Shown: positions 54,470 through 62,734, numbered from the stretch's first letter. The stretch: 64,000 nucleotides of DNA from Actinoallomurus bryophytorum (GCF_006716425.1 NZ_VFOZ01000001.1:1798001-1862000); one strand, 5' to 3'. Translations and numbers: made by a program. Notes: generated from the letters alone by a model not told the origin.

Positions 54470-55134
54470 GCATCCGCGTCCTGCTGGCCGATGACCAGAC
54501 ACTCGTACGGGCCGGAATCCGAAAGCTTCTCGAACGCGCGGATGACATCGAGGTCGTCGGCGAGGCGGCCGACGGCGACGAGGCGATCTCGCTGGCCCGC
54601 GCCCACCGTCCCGACGTCGTACTGATGGACGTGCGGATGCCGGGGACCGACGGCCTGGCCGCCACGTGGGCGATCCTCTCCGACGAGGGGCTCGCCGATA
54701 CGAAGGTCGTGGTGCTGACGACGTTCGATCTCGACCAGTACGTGTTCACGGCGCTGCACGCGGGCGCGAGCGGCTTCCTGCTGAAGGACCTCGATCCCGA
54801 CGAGCTGCGCCAGGCGGTGCGCACGGTGGTCGCCGGGGACGCGCTCCTCGCGCCGCGCGTCACCCGCAGGTTGATCTCGACGTTCGTGGGCCGCGCCGGC
54901 CGGCCGCCGGTCTCCCCGGAACGGCTGGAGGCGCTGACCGACCGGGAGCGCGAGGTCGTACCACTGGTGGCGGAGGGCCTGACGAACGAGGAGATCGGCG
55001 ACTGCCTGGGGATGCGCCCGCTGACCGCCAAGACACACGTCAACCGCGCGATGACGAAGCTCGGCGCGCGCGACCGGGCGCAGCTCGTCGTGCTTGCCTA
55101 CCAGTGGGGGCTCGCGGGGTTGCCCCCAGGATGA
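54466..55134 (+). CDS. NarL/LuxR-type response regulator
   Basis: 222 residues. The receiver domain has Asp9, Asp10 and phospho-acceptor Asp55 (VLMDVRMPG), Thr in VVLTTFD and Lys in FLLKDLD. The C-terminal LuxR helix-turn-helix is LTDREREVVPLVAEGLTNEEIGDCLGMRPLTAKTHVNRAMTKL. It is translationally coupled to the kinase gene. Targets are unknown; the following membrane protein gene, 82 nt downstream, is a candidate. Confidence 0.95.
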   Translation: MSIRVLLADDQTLVRAGIRKLLERADDIEVVGEAADGDEAISLARAHRPDVVLMDVRMPGTDGLAATWAILSDEGLADTKVVVLTTFDLDQYVFTALHAGASGFLLKDLDPDELRQAVRTVVAGDALLAPRVTRRLISTFVGRAGRPPVSPERLEALTDREREVVPLVAEGLTNEEIGDCLGMRPLTAKTHVNRAMTKLGARDRAQLVVLAYQWGLAGLPPG

Positions 55135-55216
55135 CGGCCCGCTACTGCGGATGAAGTGGGTGGTCCGCGACCCTCGGGCGATGTGGTCGGCCGCGGCGAT
55201 TTCTACCGTCGTGAGC

Positions 55217-55867
55217 ATGCAAACTTCCACGAGGGTCATTGCGGGCATTTGTCTCATCGCCGCTCCGGCGGTCCAAGCGCTGTCCACCTTTTTCTGGAAC
55301 GACCACCGCCAGGGCATCACCACGGGCGCGCTGATCGTCATCGCCACCGTCTGCTGGATCGTCGGCGTGGCCGCGGTCTTCCGCCTGATCGAGCCGCGTG
55401 TCCCGCGCTTCGCGGCGATCGGCCTGCCGGTGGCGGTCTACGGCTGCGTCGGCGGCACGGCCTTCGGCGTGCAGGGCATGAACGAGGAGCTCTTCAACGT
55501 CTCCCACGCCGAGGCCGTACGGCTCCTGGACGAACATCAGCTGGCCGCGATGGTCGGGTTCTGGATCTCGGGCCCGCTTTTCCCCACCAGCATGTTCGTC
55601 CTGGGCCTCGTCCTCGCCCGGATCAGAGCGGTGCCCGTCGCGACCGGCCTGCTGATCTCCGCGGGCGCGATCGCGTTCCCACTCAGCCGCATCCCGCGCG
55701 AGGTGGTGATCGCACACCTTGCCGATCTGGTCCTCCTCATCGCCTTCGCCCACCTCGGCGTCCTGCTCGCCACCGGGAAGATGCGCCTGCCCTTGCGGGA
55801 CCGCCCGGGGACGCCAACGCCGGCCCAGGCTCCGGGCGGTCAACACGAGGGATATCAGTCGGCGTAG
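55217..55867 (+). CDS. Multi-pass membrane protein, unknown
   Basis: 216 residues with about six hydrophobic helices (VIAGICLIAAPAVQALSTFFW, ITTGALIVIATVCWIVGVAAVF, FAAIGLPVAVYGCVGGTAFG, LAAMVGFWISGPLFPTSMFVLGLVLA, VATGLLISAGAIAFPL, LVLLIAFAHLGVLLA). No named family recognised. The ATG at 55217 has no Shine-Dalgarno but has TACCGT at -13 to -8. Extending to 55094 would overlap the response-regulator gene and seems wrong. Confidence 0.78.
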   Translation: MQTSTRVIAGICLIAAPAVQALSTFFWNDHRQGITTGALIVIATVCWIVGVAAVFRLIEPRVPRFAAIGLPVAVYGCVGGTAFGVQGMNEELFNVSHAEAVRLLDEHQLAAMVGFWISGPLFPTSMFVLGLVLARIRAVPVATGLLISAGAIAFPLSRIPREVVIAHLADLVLLIAFAHLGVLLATGKMRLPLRDRPGTPTPAQAPGGQHEGYQSA

Positions 55868-55918
55868 CCGGAGCCGATGGTCATAGGTGCTCGACGATTA
55901 CCGTCCCCGGGCGAAGAC

Positions 55919-56521
55919 TCAAAGGTGCGCGGTGCCGCCGCCGGCTATCATGCCTTGAGCGATCCGGCGGTTGGTCTCGTTCCAGACCGCCTCGGGCAGC
56001 TTTGGCAGCACGTCGTCCCAGAGTGGAAGACATGTGCCGCGCATCTGCATCATTCCCGCCGGGCGCGCGATCAGGAACATGTGCAGGTGGGCTCCCCCAT
56101 CACCCCACCTGTTCACATGCACTCGGGCGATGCCACCAAGCGACATGATCGCTTGCTCCGCTCGCTGCAGCATGGGCCCCAGCTCGGCCGCGCGTTGCAG
56201 CGGCAGGTCGTGCAGGTCGTAGTGGCCGCGCGGCTGGAGGAGCACCATCGCCGGGAGTGCGGCCGGCTCTGGGAAGCCGCCCAGCCGCCAGTGCTCGTCG
56301 GTCCACAGGAAGTCGGCATCCGGGCGGTTACAGCCGCCGCAGTCCTCCGGTCCGGCCTCACCTTGTCGAGGTGGTTCGGGCAGCGTCGGTTCCTGCAGAA
56401 CCTTGATTCGCAGGTCTCCCTCGTACGGGAAAACCTCCCAGAACGGGATGCCCTCGGCCGGAAAGGGGATCCGCTCCCCGATCGGCAGACGCTTCACGTA
56501 CTCGCTCGGCTCGACGCTCAT
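55919..56521 (-). CDS. HIT-like protein with altered histidine triad
   Basis: 200 residues. CGGC (61-64) could be a metal-binding pair. The region LLQPRGHYDLHDLP and GGAHLHMFLIARPAG matches the histidine-triad layout (HxHxHxx), with His145 and His147 but Phe149 where the third His is expected. HIT proteins hydrolyse or transfer nucleotides; the middle His is the nucleophile and is present. The activity is uncertain. It is a single gene, converging on the membrane-protein gene. Confidence 0.75.
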   Translation of the reverse strand: MSVEPSEYVKRLPIGERIPFPAEGIPFWEVFPYEGDLRIKVLQEPTLPEPPRQGEAGPEDCGGCNRPDADFLWTDEHWRLGGFPEPAALPAMVLLQPRGHYDLHDLPLQRAAELGPMLQRAEQAIMSLGGIARVHVNRWGDGGAHLHMFLIARPAGMMQMRGTCLPLWDDVLPKLPEAVWNETNRRIAQGMIAGGGTAHL

Positions 56522-56660
56522 GACGCAGAGCCTTACACAACACCCGATCGACGATCACCCCACCGCCCGTCGTGTGCTAGGTCTGTGGGTTGCGCTCGGC
56601 CGACGGGGCTCCGGCGATTGGGGCCTGTCCGCGGATCAGGTGACTACATAGGCGGCGACG

Positions 56661-57431
56661 ATGGAACGCGTTGACGTGCCCGAGAACTTCGCCCAGTCCG
56701 CGGCTAGGGACCGGGTGAACGACTACGACGGTTTCGCCGAGGCGTACTCGGCGGAGAACGAGAACAACCTCGTGAACGCGCACTACGAGCGGCCCGCGAT
56801 GCTGGCCCTCGCCGGAGACGTGGCGGGCCGTCGTGTCCTGGACGCCGGTTGCGGTTCGGGCCCCCTGTCCGCCGCACTACGCGACCGCGGTGCGGTCGTC
56901 ACCGGCATCGACGCCAGCACCGGAATGCTGGCGTTGGCCAGGCGCCGGCTCGGTGACGACGTGGCCCTGCACAGGGTCGACCTGAGCGACGACCTGCCGT
57001 TCGCCGACGGTGCCTTCGACGACGTGGTCGCGTCCCTGGTGCTGCACTACCTGGAGGACTGGGGACCGACGCTGGCCGAGCTGCGACGAGTGCTCAGCCC
57101 CGGCGGCCGGCTGATCGCGTCGGTGGACCACCCTTTGGTGGCCTACACGTTCTCCGATCCTCGGCCCGACTACTTCGCGACCACCAACTACACCTTCGAC
57201 TGGATGTTCAACGGCCGGTCCGTCCCGATGAGCTTCTGGCGCAAGCCACTGCACGCGATGATCGATGCCTTCACCACCGCCGGTTTCCGTCTTTCCGTCA
57301 TCAGCGAACCACAGCCCGACCCGGCCACCCGTGAGCTGTTCCCCGACGACTTCCACGATCTTTCGACCAAACCCTGCTTCCTGTTCTTCGTCGTCGAGGC
57401 ACCGCCGTCGCCCACCGGCGCGGACGACTAG
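56661..57431 (+). CDS. Class I SAM-dependent methyltransferase
   Basis: 256 residues. Motif I is VLDAGCGSGPLSAAL (about 54-68); GIDASTGMLALARRRLG follows, then LPFADGAFDDVVASLVLHYLEDW and LSPGGRLIASVDHPL. C-terminal YTFDWMFNGRSVPMSFWRKPLHAMIDAF shows the cap of the Methyltransf_11 group. It acts on an unknown small molecule. It is divergent from the HIT-like gene, with a gap of 139 nt. Confidence 0.92.
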   Translation: MERVDVPENFAQSAARDRVNDYDGFAEAYSAENENNLVNAHYERPAMLALAGDVAGRRVLDAGCGSGPLSAALRDRGAVVTGIDASTGMLALARRRLGDDVALHRVDLSDDLPFADGAFDDVVASLVLHYLEDWGPTLAELRRVLSPGGRLIASVDHPLVAYTFSDPRPDYFATTNYTFDWMFNGRSVPMSFWRKPLHAMIDAFTTAGFRLSVISEPQPDPATRELFPDDFHDLSTKPCFLFFVVEAPPSPTGADD

Positions 57432-57487
57432 CCGGTCGCGGATCACGAGCGGAGCCAGAGTCGGTCCGAGGCGACGATGGCGGTGCC

Positions 57488-58336
57488 GTGGAAGATCAGT
57501 CAGCAGTGAAGGGCCACGCCATCTTCAGGCAGACTCACCTAGTGGAGATCGAGAAATTGCCTGATCCGCGCGTACTGCTCGTGGAGACCGACTGGGGCGC
57601 CCTGGACACTGCCTTCGCCGCAAGAGACGAGGACCATCCGTTCGGGGCCGTGCTGTCCACGCGGGCGGCGCTGGGCGCTCTTACCTCCGGTGGCCGGGAT
57701 GCCGTCACCCGCGCTCTGGACCACCTTTCGGATGTTGTGCTGCATCAGGAATGCCTTTACGGCGAGACGGGCGCTGCGGCCGTTTACGTCGCCGCGCTCC
57801 TCGCCGACCACGACAGTCAGGAGGCACTGGCCCCTGCGTGGGAGGCCGGCCGCCGGCCGTTGCGCGCCAAGCTGCTGAACTGGCTGGCAGCGGTGGCCCA
57901 CACGGTCAGCGACGTCATGGAGGAGCAGTGGAAGGAGTGGGACGGCTCGTTGGCCTCCTCCCCGGTCTTCCAGGAGGTCCGCGCGTTGCGTCCCGCCTTG
58001 TTCCGAGCGGTGTCCGCCTGCATCGCCGATCCTGATCCCGCCGTTCGCGAAGCGGCCCTCGCCGCTTCCATCCCCCTGCTGGACGCTCCCGAGCTGTTCC
58101 ATGACCGGGCGGCTCTGATCCCCGTACTGCGCCGTGAACTGGCAGCCAGCCCCGAGCAGGGCCACCGCCTGGTCGCAATCTTCGGATTGCGAGCCTGGGG
58201 GGAGGACACCACGGCACTCGCCGCCCACGCCGAACTCATCGAGCACGAACGGCGCGAGGAGGAATGGCGTCAGCGGCAGAGCGCGCGGTTAAGAGGAGAA
58301 TCCCGCGAACCCGCCTTCGACGAACCGCCTTTCTGA
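57488..58336 (+). CDS. HEAT-repeat-like protein, unknown
   Basis: 282 residues, almost wholly helical with helix pairs such as ALDHLSDVVLHQECL, AVYVAALLADHDSQEAL and LRAKLLNWLAAVAHTV, then FRAVSACIADPDPAVREAALAASIPLLDAP and LRRELAASPEQGHRLVAIFGLRAWGED, which resemble HEAT repeats. Relatives in streptomycetes are often orphan proteins near polymorphic-toxin immunity genes, but no toxin is next to it. The GTG start is uncertain; a GTG at 57542 is possible. The function is unknown. Confidence 0.75.
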   Translation: MEDQSAVKGHAIFRQTHLVEIEKLPDPRVLLVETDWGALDTAFAARDEDHPFGAVLSTRAALGALTSGGRDAVTRALDHLSDVVLHQECLYGETGAAAVYVAALLADHDSQEALAPAWEAGRRPLRAKLLNWLAAVAHTVSDVMEEQWKEWDGSLASSPVFQEVRALRPALFRAVSACIADPDPAVREAALAASIPLLDAPELFHDRAALIPVLRRELAASPEQGHRLVAIFGLRAWGEDTTALAAHAELIEHERREEEWRQRQSARLRGESREPAFDEPPF

Positions 58337-58516
58337 CCCGCCCGCTGTCATCAGCATGCCGCCGCCACGCAGACTCGGCGCGACGTGACGCTGGCGGAAC
58401 TCAGCGGGGTTCCAGCGAGCACTCGCCCCTCTGCCAGCTCGGCCGTAGGGGGCTGTGGGGGGCGGGAGCCCTCCACATCGGGTGGTCCGGAGGGTCGTCC
58501 CCCCGGGTCGGCACGG
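58337..58516. other. Flank of the duplicated tRNA 3' half
   Basis: No gene. From about 58446 it carries G- and C-run hairpins (GTGGGGGGCGG, then ACATCGG) that resemble, with about one change in five, the block at 58822-58894 next to the intact tRNA. Confidence 0.5.
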
Positions 58517-58552
58517 GCCTCCGGCCGGAGTCGAACCGGCGACCATCCGCTT
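58517..58552 (-). repeat. Exact 36-bp copy of the tRNA-Thr 3' half
   Basis: The sequence from GCCTCCGG to CGCTT is identical to 58896-58931 inside the intact tRNA-Thr. It covers acceptor 3' strand, T arm, variable loop and half the anticodon stem. Identity then continues with a one-base gap for five bases and stops. It is the usual footprint of an attachment site (attR-like) for a tRNA-targeted integrase. Confidence 0.85.
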
Positions 58553-58594
58553 CAAGGAAGAGCAACCGCCCCGCTGGCGATGTCCCCGCTGAGG

Positions 58595-58720
58595 TCAAGG
58601 ATGGTCCTCATACCAGCGCGACCATTGCCCCGCCTCGTCACCCGCGACGAGGAAGATCGCCGCACGATCTGGGTCGAAGACGAACAGTATCCCGATCTCA
58701 GGGGCGCGGTCAGACTTCAG
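58595..58720 (-). pseudogene. RelE/HigB-type toxin fragment
   Basis: On the minus strand a 41-codon run ends with TGA at 58595. It contains IGILFVFDPDRAAIFLVAGD followed by EAGQWSRWYEDHP, the C-terminal core of phage-derived Gp49/HigB-type RelE toxins (typically RILFAFDP...LLVAGDKAGxWxxWY). A complete toxin is about 110-120 residues; here the N-terminal half is gone or frameshifted (a stop lies in each frame just upstream) and the end is cut short. It lies between the two copies of the tRNA 3' half. Confidence 0.5.
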
Positions 58721-58821
58721 GGCGAAGGTGGAGCGTCAACGGACAAACGACCGTCACCCCGAAGCCTGATCTGCTCGGCGTATCGCCGCGATCACCTAAA
58801 GGTGACCCCGAACCTCTGCCC

Positions 58822-58894
58822 GCGGGGGGCGTGGGGGGCGGAGGCCCCCCACATCGGGGGGTTCCGGGGGGTCGCCCCCCCGGGGCAGATACAG
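58822..58894. terminator. G/C-run hairpins downstream of tRNA-Thr
   Basis: GGCGGAGGCCCCCC and CCGGGGGGTCGCCCCCCCGG-like runs form strong stems right after the tRNA 3' end (minus strand), a likely terminator. The block is repeated in degenerate form at 58446-58510. Confidence 0.6.
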
Positions 58895-58967
58895 AGCCTC
58901 CGGCCGGAGTCGAACCGGCGACCATCCGCTTACAAGGCGGACGCTCTGCCATCTGAGCTACGGAGGC
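58895..58967 (-). tRNA. tRNA-Thr (anticodon TGT)
   Basis: 73 nt with full cloverleaf: acceptor GCCTCCG paired with CGGAGGC, discriminator T, D arm with GCTCAGATGGCAGAGC, anticodon stem TCCGC/GCGGA with loop CTTGTAA (anticodon TGT, threonine), and T arm GCCGG-TTCGACT-CCGGC. CCA is not encoded. It is the site at which the duplicated segment at 58517 begins. Confidence 0.96.
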
Positions 58968-59097
58968 CTGCTTATGCAGCGTCACCACGATAGCGCGTGC
59001 GGCTAGCGGGATGGGTGGGCTGGGGATCATGGCCTTGGCTGCCACTTGTGGCACTCCGGCCCTCCCCCGCTCCTTCTGGCCCGGCCCCTCACTCCGG

Positions 59098-59119
59098 TTA
59101 ATGAACTGTGGTTCAATAA
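59098..59119. promoter_or_regulatory. TetR operator-like palindrome
   Basis: TTAATGAAC-TGTG-GTTCAATAA has nine-base arms with a single mismatch, four nt before the TetR start codon. It probably serves autoregulation of the TetR-SDR pair. Confidence 0.7.
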
Positions 59120-59123
59120 CTCC

Positions 59124-59732
59124 ATGGTACGGCCCAGGCACATCACGGACGAGCGGTTGCTCACGGCGGCCGGGCGGGTTGTCAGTCGGCTCGGGCCCAG
59201 CTTCACTCTGGCCGACGTGGCGGCTGAGGCGCAGGTCGCGGTGGGGACGCTCGCTCAGCGGTTCGGGTCCAAGCATGGGTTGCTCGTCGCCATGACCAGG
59301 GCCGCTGTCGACAACGTACGCGGGCAGATGCGTGGTTCGGTCTCGGATGCCGGTGGGGCGGACGCGGTGGTCCACGTACTCGTGGCGGCGTACGCGCCTC
59401 TCGACGACGCGGCCACGGCCGCCAACAACCTGGCGCAGCTCGCGGCCGATCTGGCCGATGACGAGTTGCGAGGGCTCATGGCCGAGTTCTACGCGGCGAT
59501 GGAGGCCGAGGTGGCCGCGGTGATCCGTCTTGCGGCCGGAGTCCTACCGGGGGCTCCCCCCGCGCCGGTGGCGGCTCGGATTCTGACCGCGGTGGCCGAT
59601 GGCACGGCGATCCACTGGTCGGCTCGGCCGGAAGGCGGGCTGTGCGACCGGATGCGGGCCGATCTCGCGACGGTACTGGCCGGCTGGCGTGCTCCAGAGG
59701 CCCAGCACGAACCAAGAAGGAGAGCAATATGA
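59124..59732 (+). CDS. TetR-family regulator
   Basis: 202 residues. The helix-turn-helix is RLLTAAGRVVSRLGPSFTLADVAAEAQVAVGTLAQRFGSKHGLLVAM; the C-terminal domain (TetR_C_33-like) is Ala-rich. The ATG at 59124 follows the palindrome at 59098; longer starts would run through that operator. It overlaps the SDR start in an ATGA, so both proteins are made from one mRNA, and the SDR is its most likely target. Confidence 0.92.
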   Translation: MVRPRHITDERLLTAAGRVVSRLGPSFTLADVAAEAQVAVGTLAQRFGSKHGLLVAMTRAAVDNVRGQMRGSVSDAGGADAVVHVLVAAYAPLDDAATAANNLAQLAADLADDELRGLMAEFYAAMEAEVAAVIRLAAGVLPGAPPAPVAARILTAVADGTAIHWSARPEGGLCDRMRADLATVLAGWRAPEAQHEPRRRAI

Positions 59733-60643
59733 GCGGTCCACTGGACGGACAGGTCGCCCTGGTGACCGGCGGTACGCGCGGTGCGGGTAGGGGCATGGCG
59801 GTCGAGCTCGGGGCGGCCGGGGCCACGGTGTACGTCACCGGGCGCACGACCCGGGAGTCGCGGAGTCCGATCGGGCGAGCGGAGACGATCGAGGACACCG
59901 CGCAGTTGGTGACCGAGGCCGGCGGGCTGGGGATCGCGGTCCGATGCGATCACATGGTGCCGGACGACGTGGCGGGTCTCGTACGGCGGATCGAGGACGA
60001 GCAAGGAGGGCGGCTCGACGTACTGGTCGACGACACCTGGGGCGGCGACCAGTGGATCGAGTGGAAGCCGCTCTGGGAACACGACCTCGACAAGGGGCTG
60101 CGGGCGCTGCGCAACGGGCTGGAGACCCATCTGATCACGCTGCACACCGTCCTGCCCCTGCTCGTACGGCGTGGGCGCGGGCTGGTCGTCGAGATCACCG
60201 ATGGGGACTACATGTTCAACGACCGCTACCGGGGCTCGATGTTCTTCGACGTGGTCAAGGTGGCCATCACCCGGCTCGGCAAGATGCTCAAGGAGGAGCT
60301 GGAGCCGCACGGGGTCACCTCGCTGTCGCTCACGCCCGGGTTCCTGCGTTCGGAGGAGATGCTCGAACACTTCGGGGTCACCGAGGAGAACTGGCGCGAC
60401 GGGATCGCCAAGGACAAATGGTTCGCCATCGCCGAGTCACCGCGTTATATCGGCCGCGCCGTCGCCGCGCTCGCGGCCGATCCCGACGTCTCCCGATGGT
60501 CCGGGCAGTCCCTGTCATCCGGGGTGCTGGCCAAGCACTACGGCTTCACCGACCTGGACGGCTCACAGCCCGAGGTCACCCGGTTCTTCGCCGACGCCTT
60601 CTTCGGCGACAAGAAGGACGCCGACGCGGCCGACTACCGATAG
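59729..60643 (+). CDS. SDR-family protein lacking the catalytic Tyr
   Basis: 304 residues. The Rossmann loop TGGTRGAGRGMA (13-24) and NADP-type GRTTRES are intact. The active-site YxxxK motif reads FDVVK: Phe173 and Lys177 (GSMFFDVVK), where relatives have a Tyr. Thr157 stands where Ser is usual (VEITDGD). It may be a non-catalytic binder, or another Tyr (Tyr161 or Tyr167) may serve. AAGGAG lies six nt before the ATG. It is coupled to the TetR gene. Confidence 0.9.
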   Translation: MSGPLDGQVALVTGGTRGAGRGMAVELGAAGATVYVTGRTTRESRSPIGRAETIEDTAQLVTEAGGLGIAVRCDHMVPDDVAGLVRRIEDEQGGRLDVLVDDTWGGDQWIEWKPLWEHDLDKGLRALRNGLETHLITLHTVLPLLVRRGRGLVVEITDGDYMFNDRYRGSMFFDVVKVAITRLGKMLKEELEPHGVTSLSLTPGFLRSEEMLEHFGVTEENWRDGIAKDKWFAIAESPRYIGRAVAALAADPDVSRWSGQSLSSGVLAKHYGFTDLDGSQPEVTRFFADAFFGDKKDADAADYR

Positions 60644-60737
60644 CGCGCAATTCCCCGAGAAATGGCGCCTTCCACTAAGGTGACCTGGCCCTTATAAGCG
60701 ACCGGCCAATCAAGGGCACTCAAAACGGGGGGTTCAC

Positions 60738-61721
60738 ATGAACATGGCCATTCCTCCAGGCCCGCCCGGCCAAGGTGGCGCGGGCCTCGGCGGCCCTCCA
60801 GGACCCGGCGGCCCTCCAGGACCCGGCGGCCCTCCAGGACCGGGTGGCCCAGGACCACGCGGCCCAGATGGCATGCCGGGTCCGGGTGGCCCGCCGGGGG
60901 CTTGGCAAGGGCCTCCCGGAGCCTGGCAAGGGCCACCGCCACCGGGTCCCTGGCAGGTCCAGCCGCCAGCGCCGCCCCTGCCCAACGGACCGGCAGGCTC
61001 GCCGGCCGGCCCCACGGGCCCAGGCGTCCCGAACGGCCCGATGGGCCCAGGCCGAGGCCCAGGCCCAGGCATGGGCGGACCGGGTTACAACGGACCGGGA
61101 TACGGCGGACCGCCGCCCTACGGATACCCGCCGGCCCCCCAACCGCAGCGACGCAAGCAGAACCGGATGATCATCGGCATCGCCGTACCCGTGATCGTGG
61201 TCCTGTTCATCGTGGCGAGCGCGCTCTCCAACGGTAAATCGGCCCCGACCGGCGAGTGGAAGGCCGGGCAGTGCGTGAGCTCCGAGGGCCGCATCGGCGA
61301 CCAGGCGGGCAAGGCGTTCCACCGGACCGGCTGTGGCTCGAGCGACGCCAAGGCGAAGGTCACCAAGATGACCGCTTCCGTCCTGATCGGGGGTCCGACC
61401 GACTGCCCCGACGACACTGACGCCATGGTCAGTGTCGACCAGGCGCACTCGATCAACGTCGGCAAGGAGGTCGCGTGCATCCGCAACCTCAGCGCGCCAC
61501 ACCCCGGCGACGTGGGTCAGGGGGGTGGGGTGTTCCGGGCCGGTGACTGCATTCTGGACCCCCAGCAGTCCTCACACCTTCAGGAGACCGCCTGCGCCTC
61601 GCCGCACTGGGGGACGGTGCTGCGGTGGGCGGCCGATGCCGCTTCCTGCCCCCAGGGCGAGTCCTACGACGCGGTCCCCCTGTTCGCCTCCAAGCAGGCC
61701 CTCTGCGTACGCCGCGGATAG
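60738..61721 (+). CDS. Pro/Gly-rich LppU-like membrane protein
   Basis: 327 residues. Residues 1-135 are a collagen-like Gly/Pro tail (GGPPGP units). One transmembrane helix (about 147-168, MIIGIAVPVIVVLFIVASAL) is followed by an extracellular domain of about 155 residues with eight Cys (GQCVS, TGCGS, TDCPD, ACIRN, DCILD, ACASP, SCPQG, LCVRR), probably four disulfides. The layout resembles the LppU/SCO3897 family of actinobacteria. Function unknown. The ATG-started frame beginning MNMAIPPGPP is the only plausible one; the opposite-strand Gly/Pro ORF is its mirror image. Confidence 0.85.
   Translation: MNMAIPPGPPGQGGAGLGGPPGPGGPPGPGGPPGPGGPGPRGPDGMPGPGGPPGAWQGPPGAWQGPPPPGPWQVQPPAPPLPNGPAGSPAGPTGPGVPNGPMGPGRGPGPGMGGPGYNGPGYGGPPPYGYPPAPQPQRRKQNRMIIGIAVPVIVVLFIVASALSNGKSAPTGEWKAGQCVSSEGRIGDQAGKAFHRTGCGSSDAKAKVTKMTASVLIGGPTDCPDDTDAMVSVDQAHSINVGKEVACIRNLSAPHPGDVGQGGGVFRAGDCILDPQQSSHLQETACASPHWGTVLRWAADAASCPQGESYDAVPLFASKQALCVRRG
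60788..60841 (+). repeat. Three 18-bp tandem repeats
   Basis: The unit CGGCGGCCCTCCAGGACC occurs three times without change and encodes GGPPGP; the 5' tail of the LppU-like gene expands from it. Confidence 0.85.
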
Positions 61722-61732
61722 ACCCGATCTGA

Positions 61733-61778
61733 CCGGCCGGGCGACGCCGAGGTAGTCATCTGGGCGTCGCGCGGCCGG
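61733..61778. terminator. Bidirectional hairpin between LppU-like gene and rlmB
   Basis: CCGGCCGGGCGACGCC (61733-61748) pairs with GGCGTCGCGCGGCCGG (61763-61778) at 15 of 16 positions, between two convergent stop codons. Confidence 0.75.
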
Positions 61779-61784
61779 GCGGCG

Positions 61785-62687
61785 TCAGCGGTGGCGGGCG
61801 ATCTCGTACAGCGCGATGCTGCCCGCGACGCCGGCGTTCAGCGACTCGGCCTTGCCCGGCATCGGGATGTTGATGAGCAGGTCGCACGTGTCGGCGACCA
61901 GGCGCGACAGGCCCTTGCCCTCCGAGCCGACCACCAGCACCAAAGGTCCGTCGGCGGCGTCCAGGGCGTCGACCCCCGTGGCACCGCGGGCGTCCAGGCC
62001 GGCCACGAACAGGCCCGCGCTCTGGTACGCCTTCAGCGCTCGTACGAGGTTGGTCGCACGGGCGACCGGGACCGAGGCGAGCGTGCCCGCCGACGCCTTC
62101 CACGCACCCGCGGTCACTCCGGCCGCGCGGCGTTCGGGCACGAGCACCCCGTGGGCGCCGAACGCCGCGGCGGAGCGTACGACGGCGCCGAGGTTGCGCG
62201 GGTCCGTCACGCCGTCGAGCGCGACGATCAGCGGTTTGGTGCTCAGCTGCAGCAGGTCGTCGGGGTGCGCGTAGTCGTACTCGGGCACCTGCAGGGCGAT
62301 GCCCTGGTGCACGGCGCGGTCGGTCATCCGGTCGAGCTCGATCTTGCCCGCCTCCAGCAGGGCGACGCCGGCGTCGGTGGCCAGCTTGATCGACTCACGG
62401 ATGCGGTCGTCCGAGGCGCCCGTCATGACGTAGAGGGTGCTCGCGGGGATGCCGGCGCGCAGGGCCTCCACGACCGGGTTGCGGCCGGTGACGATCTCCG
62501 GGCCCTCCGGCGCGGGGCGCCGTTGCGGGCGGTCCCCGGCGGCGGACGAATCGCGCCGTGGGCCGGTCGTGACACTCCCCGTCCGAGTGGCCGCCTTGGT
62601 GGCACGCGCCGTCTGACGCTTGCCGTACCAGTGCCGGTCCTCGGCCTTCGGGGTGTGACTCGACCCCTTCTTGCGACGCTTGGCCAT
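61785..62687 (-). CDS. rlmB: 23S rRNA (guanosine-2'-O-)-methyltransferase RlmB
   Basis: 300 residues. A basic N-terminal tail (KRRKKG, about 1-60) and a substrate-binding domain ([15 protein letters not shown], about 65-79) precede the SpoU/TrmH knot: [25 protein letters not shown] (motif 1), VVGSEGKGL (motif 2) and [24 protein letters not shown] (motif 3). It methylates the 2'-O of G2251 (E. coli numbering) in 23S rRNA. In many actinobacteria it follows cysS directly, as here apart from the Clp-N gene. Confidence 0.95.
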   Translation of the reverse strand: MAKRRKKGSSHTPKAEDRHWYGKRQTARATKAATRTGSVTTGPRRDSSAAGDRPQRRPAPEGPEIVTGRNPVVEALRAGIPASTLYVMTGASDDRIRESIKLATDAGVALLEAGKIELDRMTDRAVHQGIALQVPEYDYAHPDDLLQLSTKPLIVALDGVTDPRNLGAVVRSAAAFGAHGVLVPERRAAGVTAGAWKASAGTLASVPVARATNLVRALKAYQSAGLFVAGLDARGATGVDALDAADGPLVLVVGSEGKGLSRLVADTCDLLINIPMPGKAESLNAGVAGSIALYEIARHR

Positions 62688-62734
62688 CCATGTCCTCCGC
62701 GAGTGCCCAGGGCGACGATCCGCCCCGGCACAGA

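Noticed and set aside
58385-58993. Plus-strand ORF across the tRNA region (SNRRPSAYKADALP-like)
   Set aside because: This is the well-known spurious translation of a tRNA antisense strand; it spans both tRNA 3' copies and is not a gene.
60734-61502. Minus-strand Gly/Pro collagen-like ORFs
   Set aside because: Mirror translation of the GGPPGP repeats; no ribosome binding site, and the plus-strand frame has a membrane helix and paired Cys.
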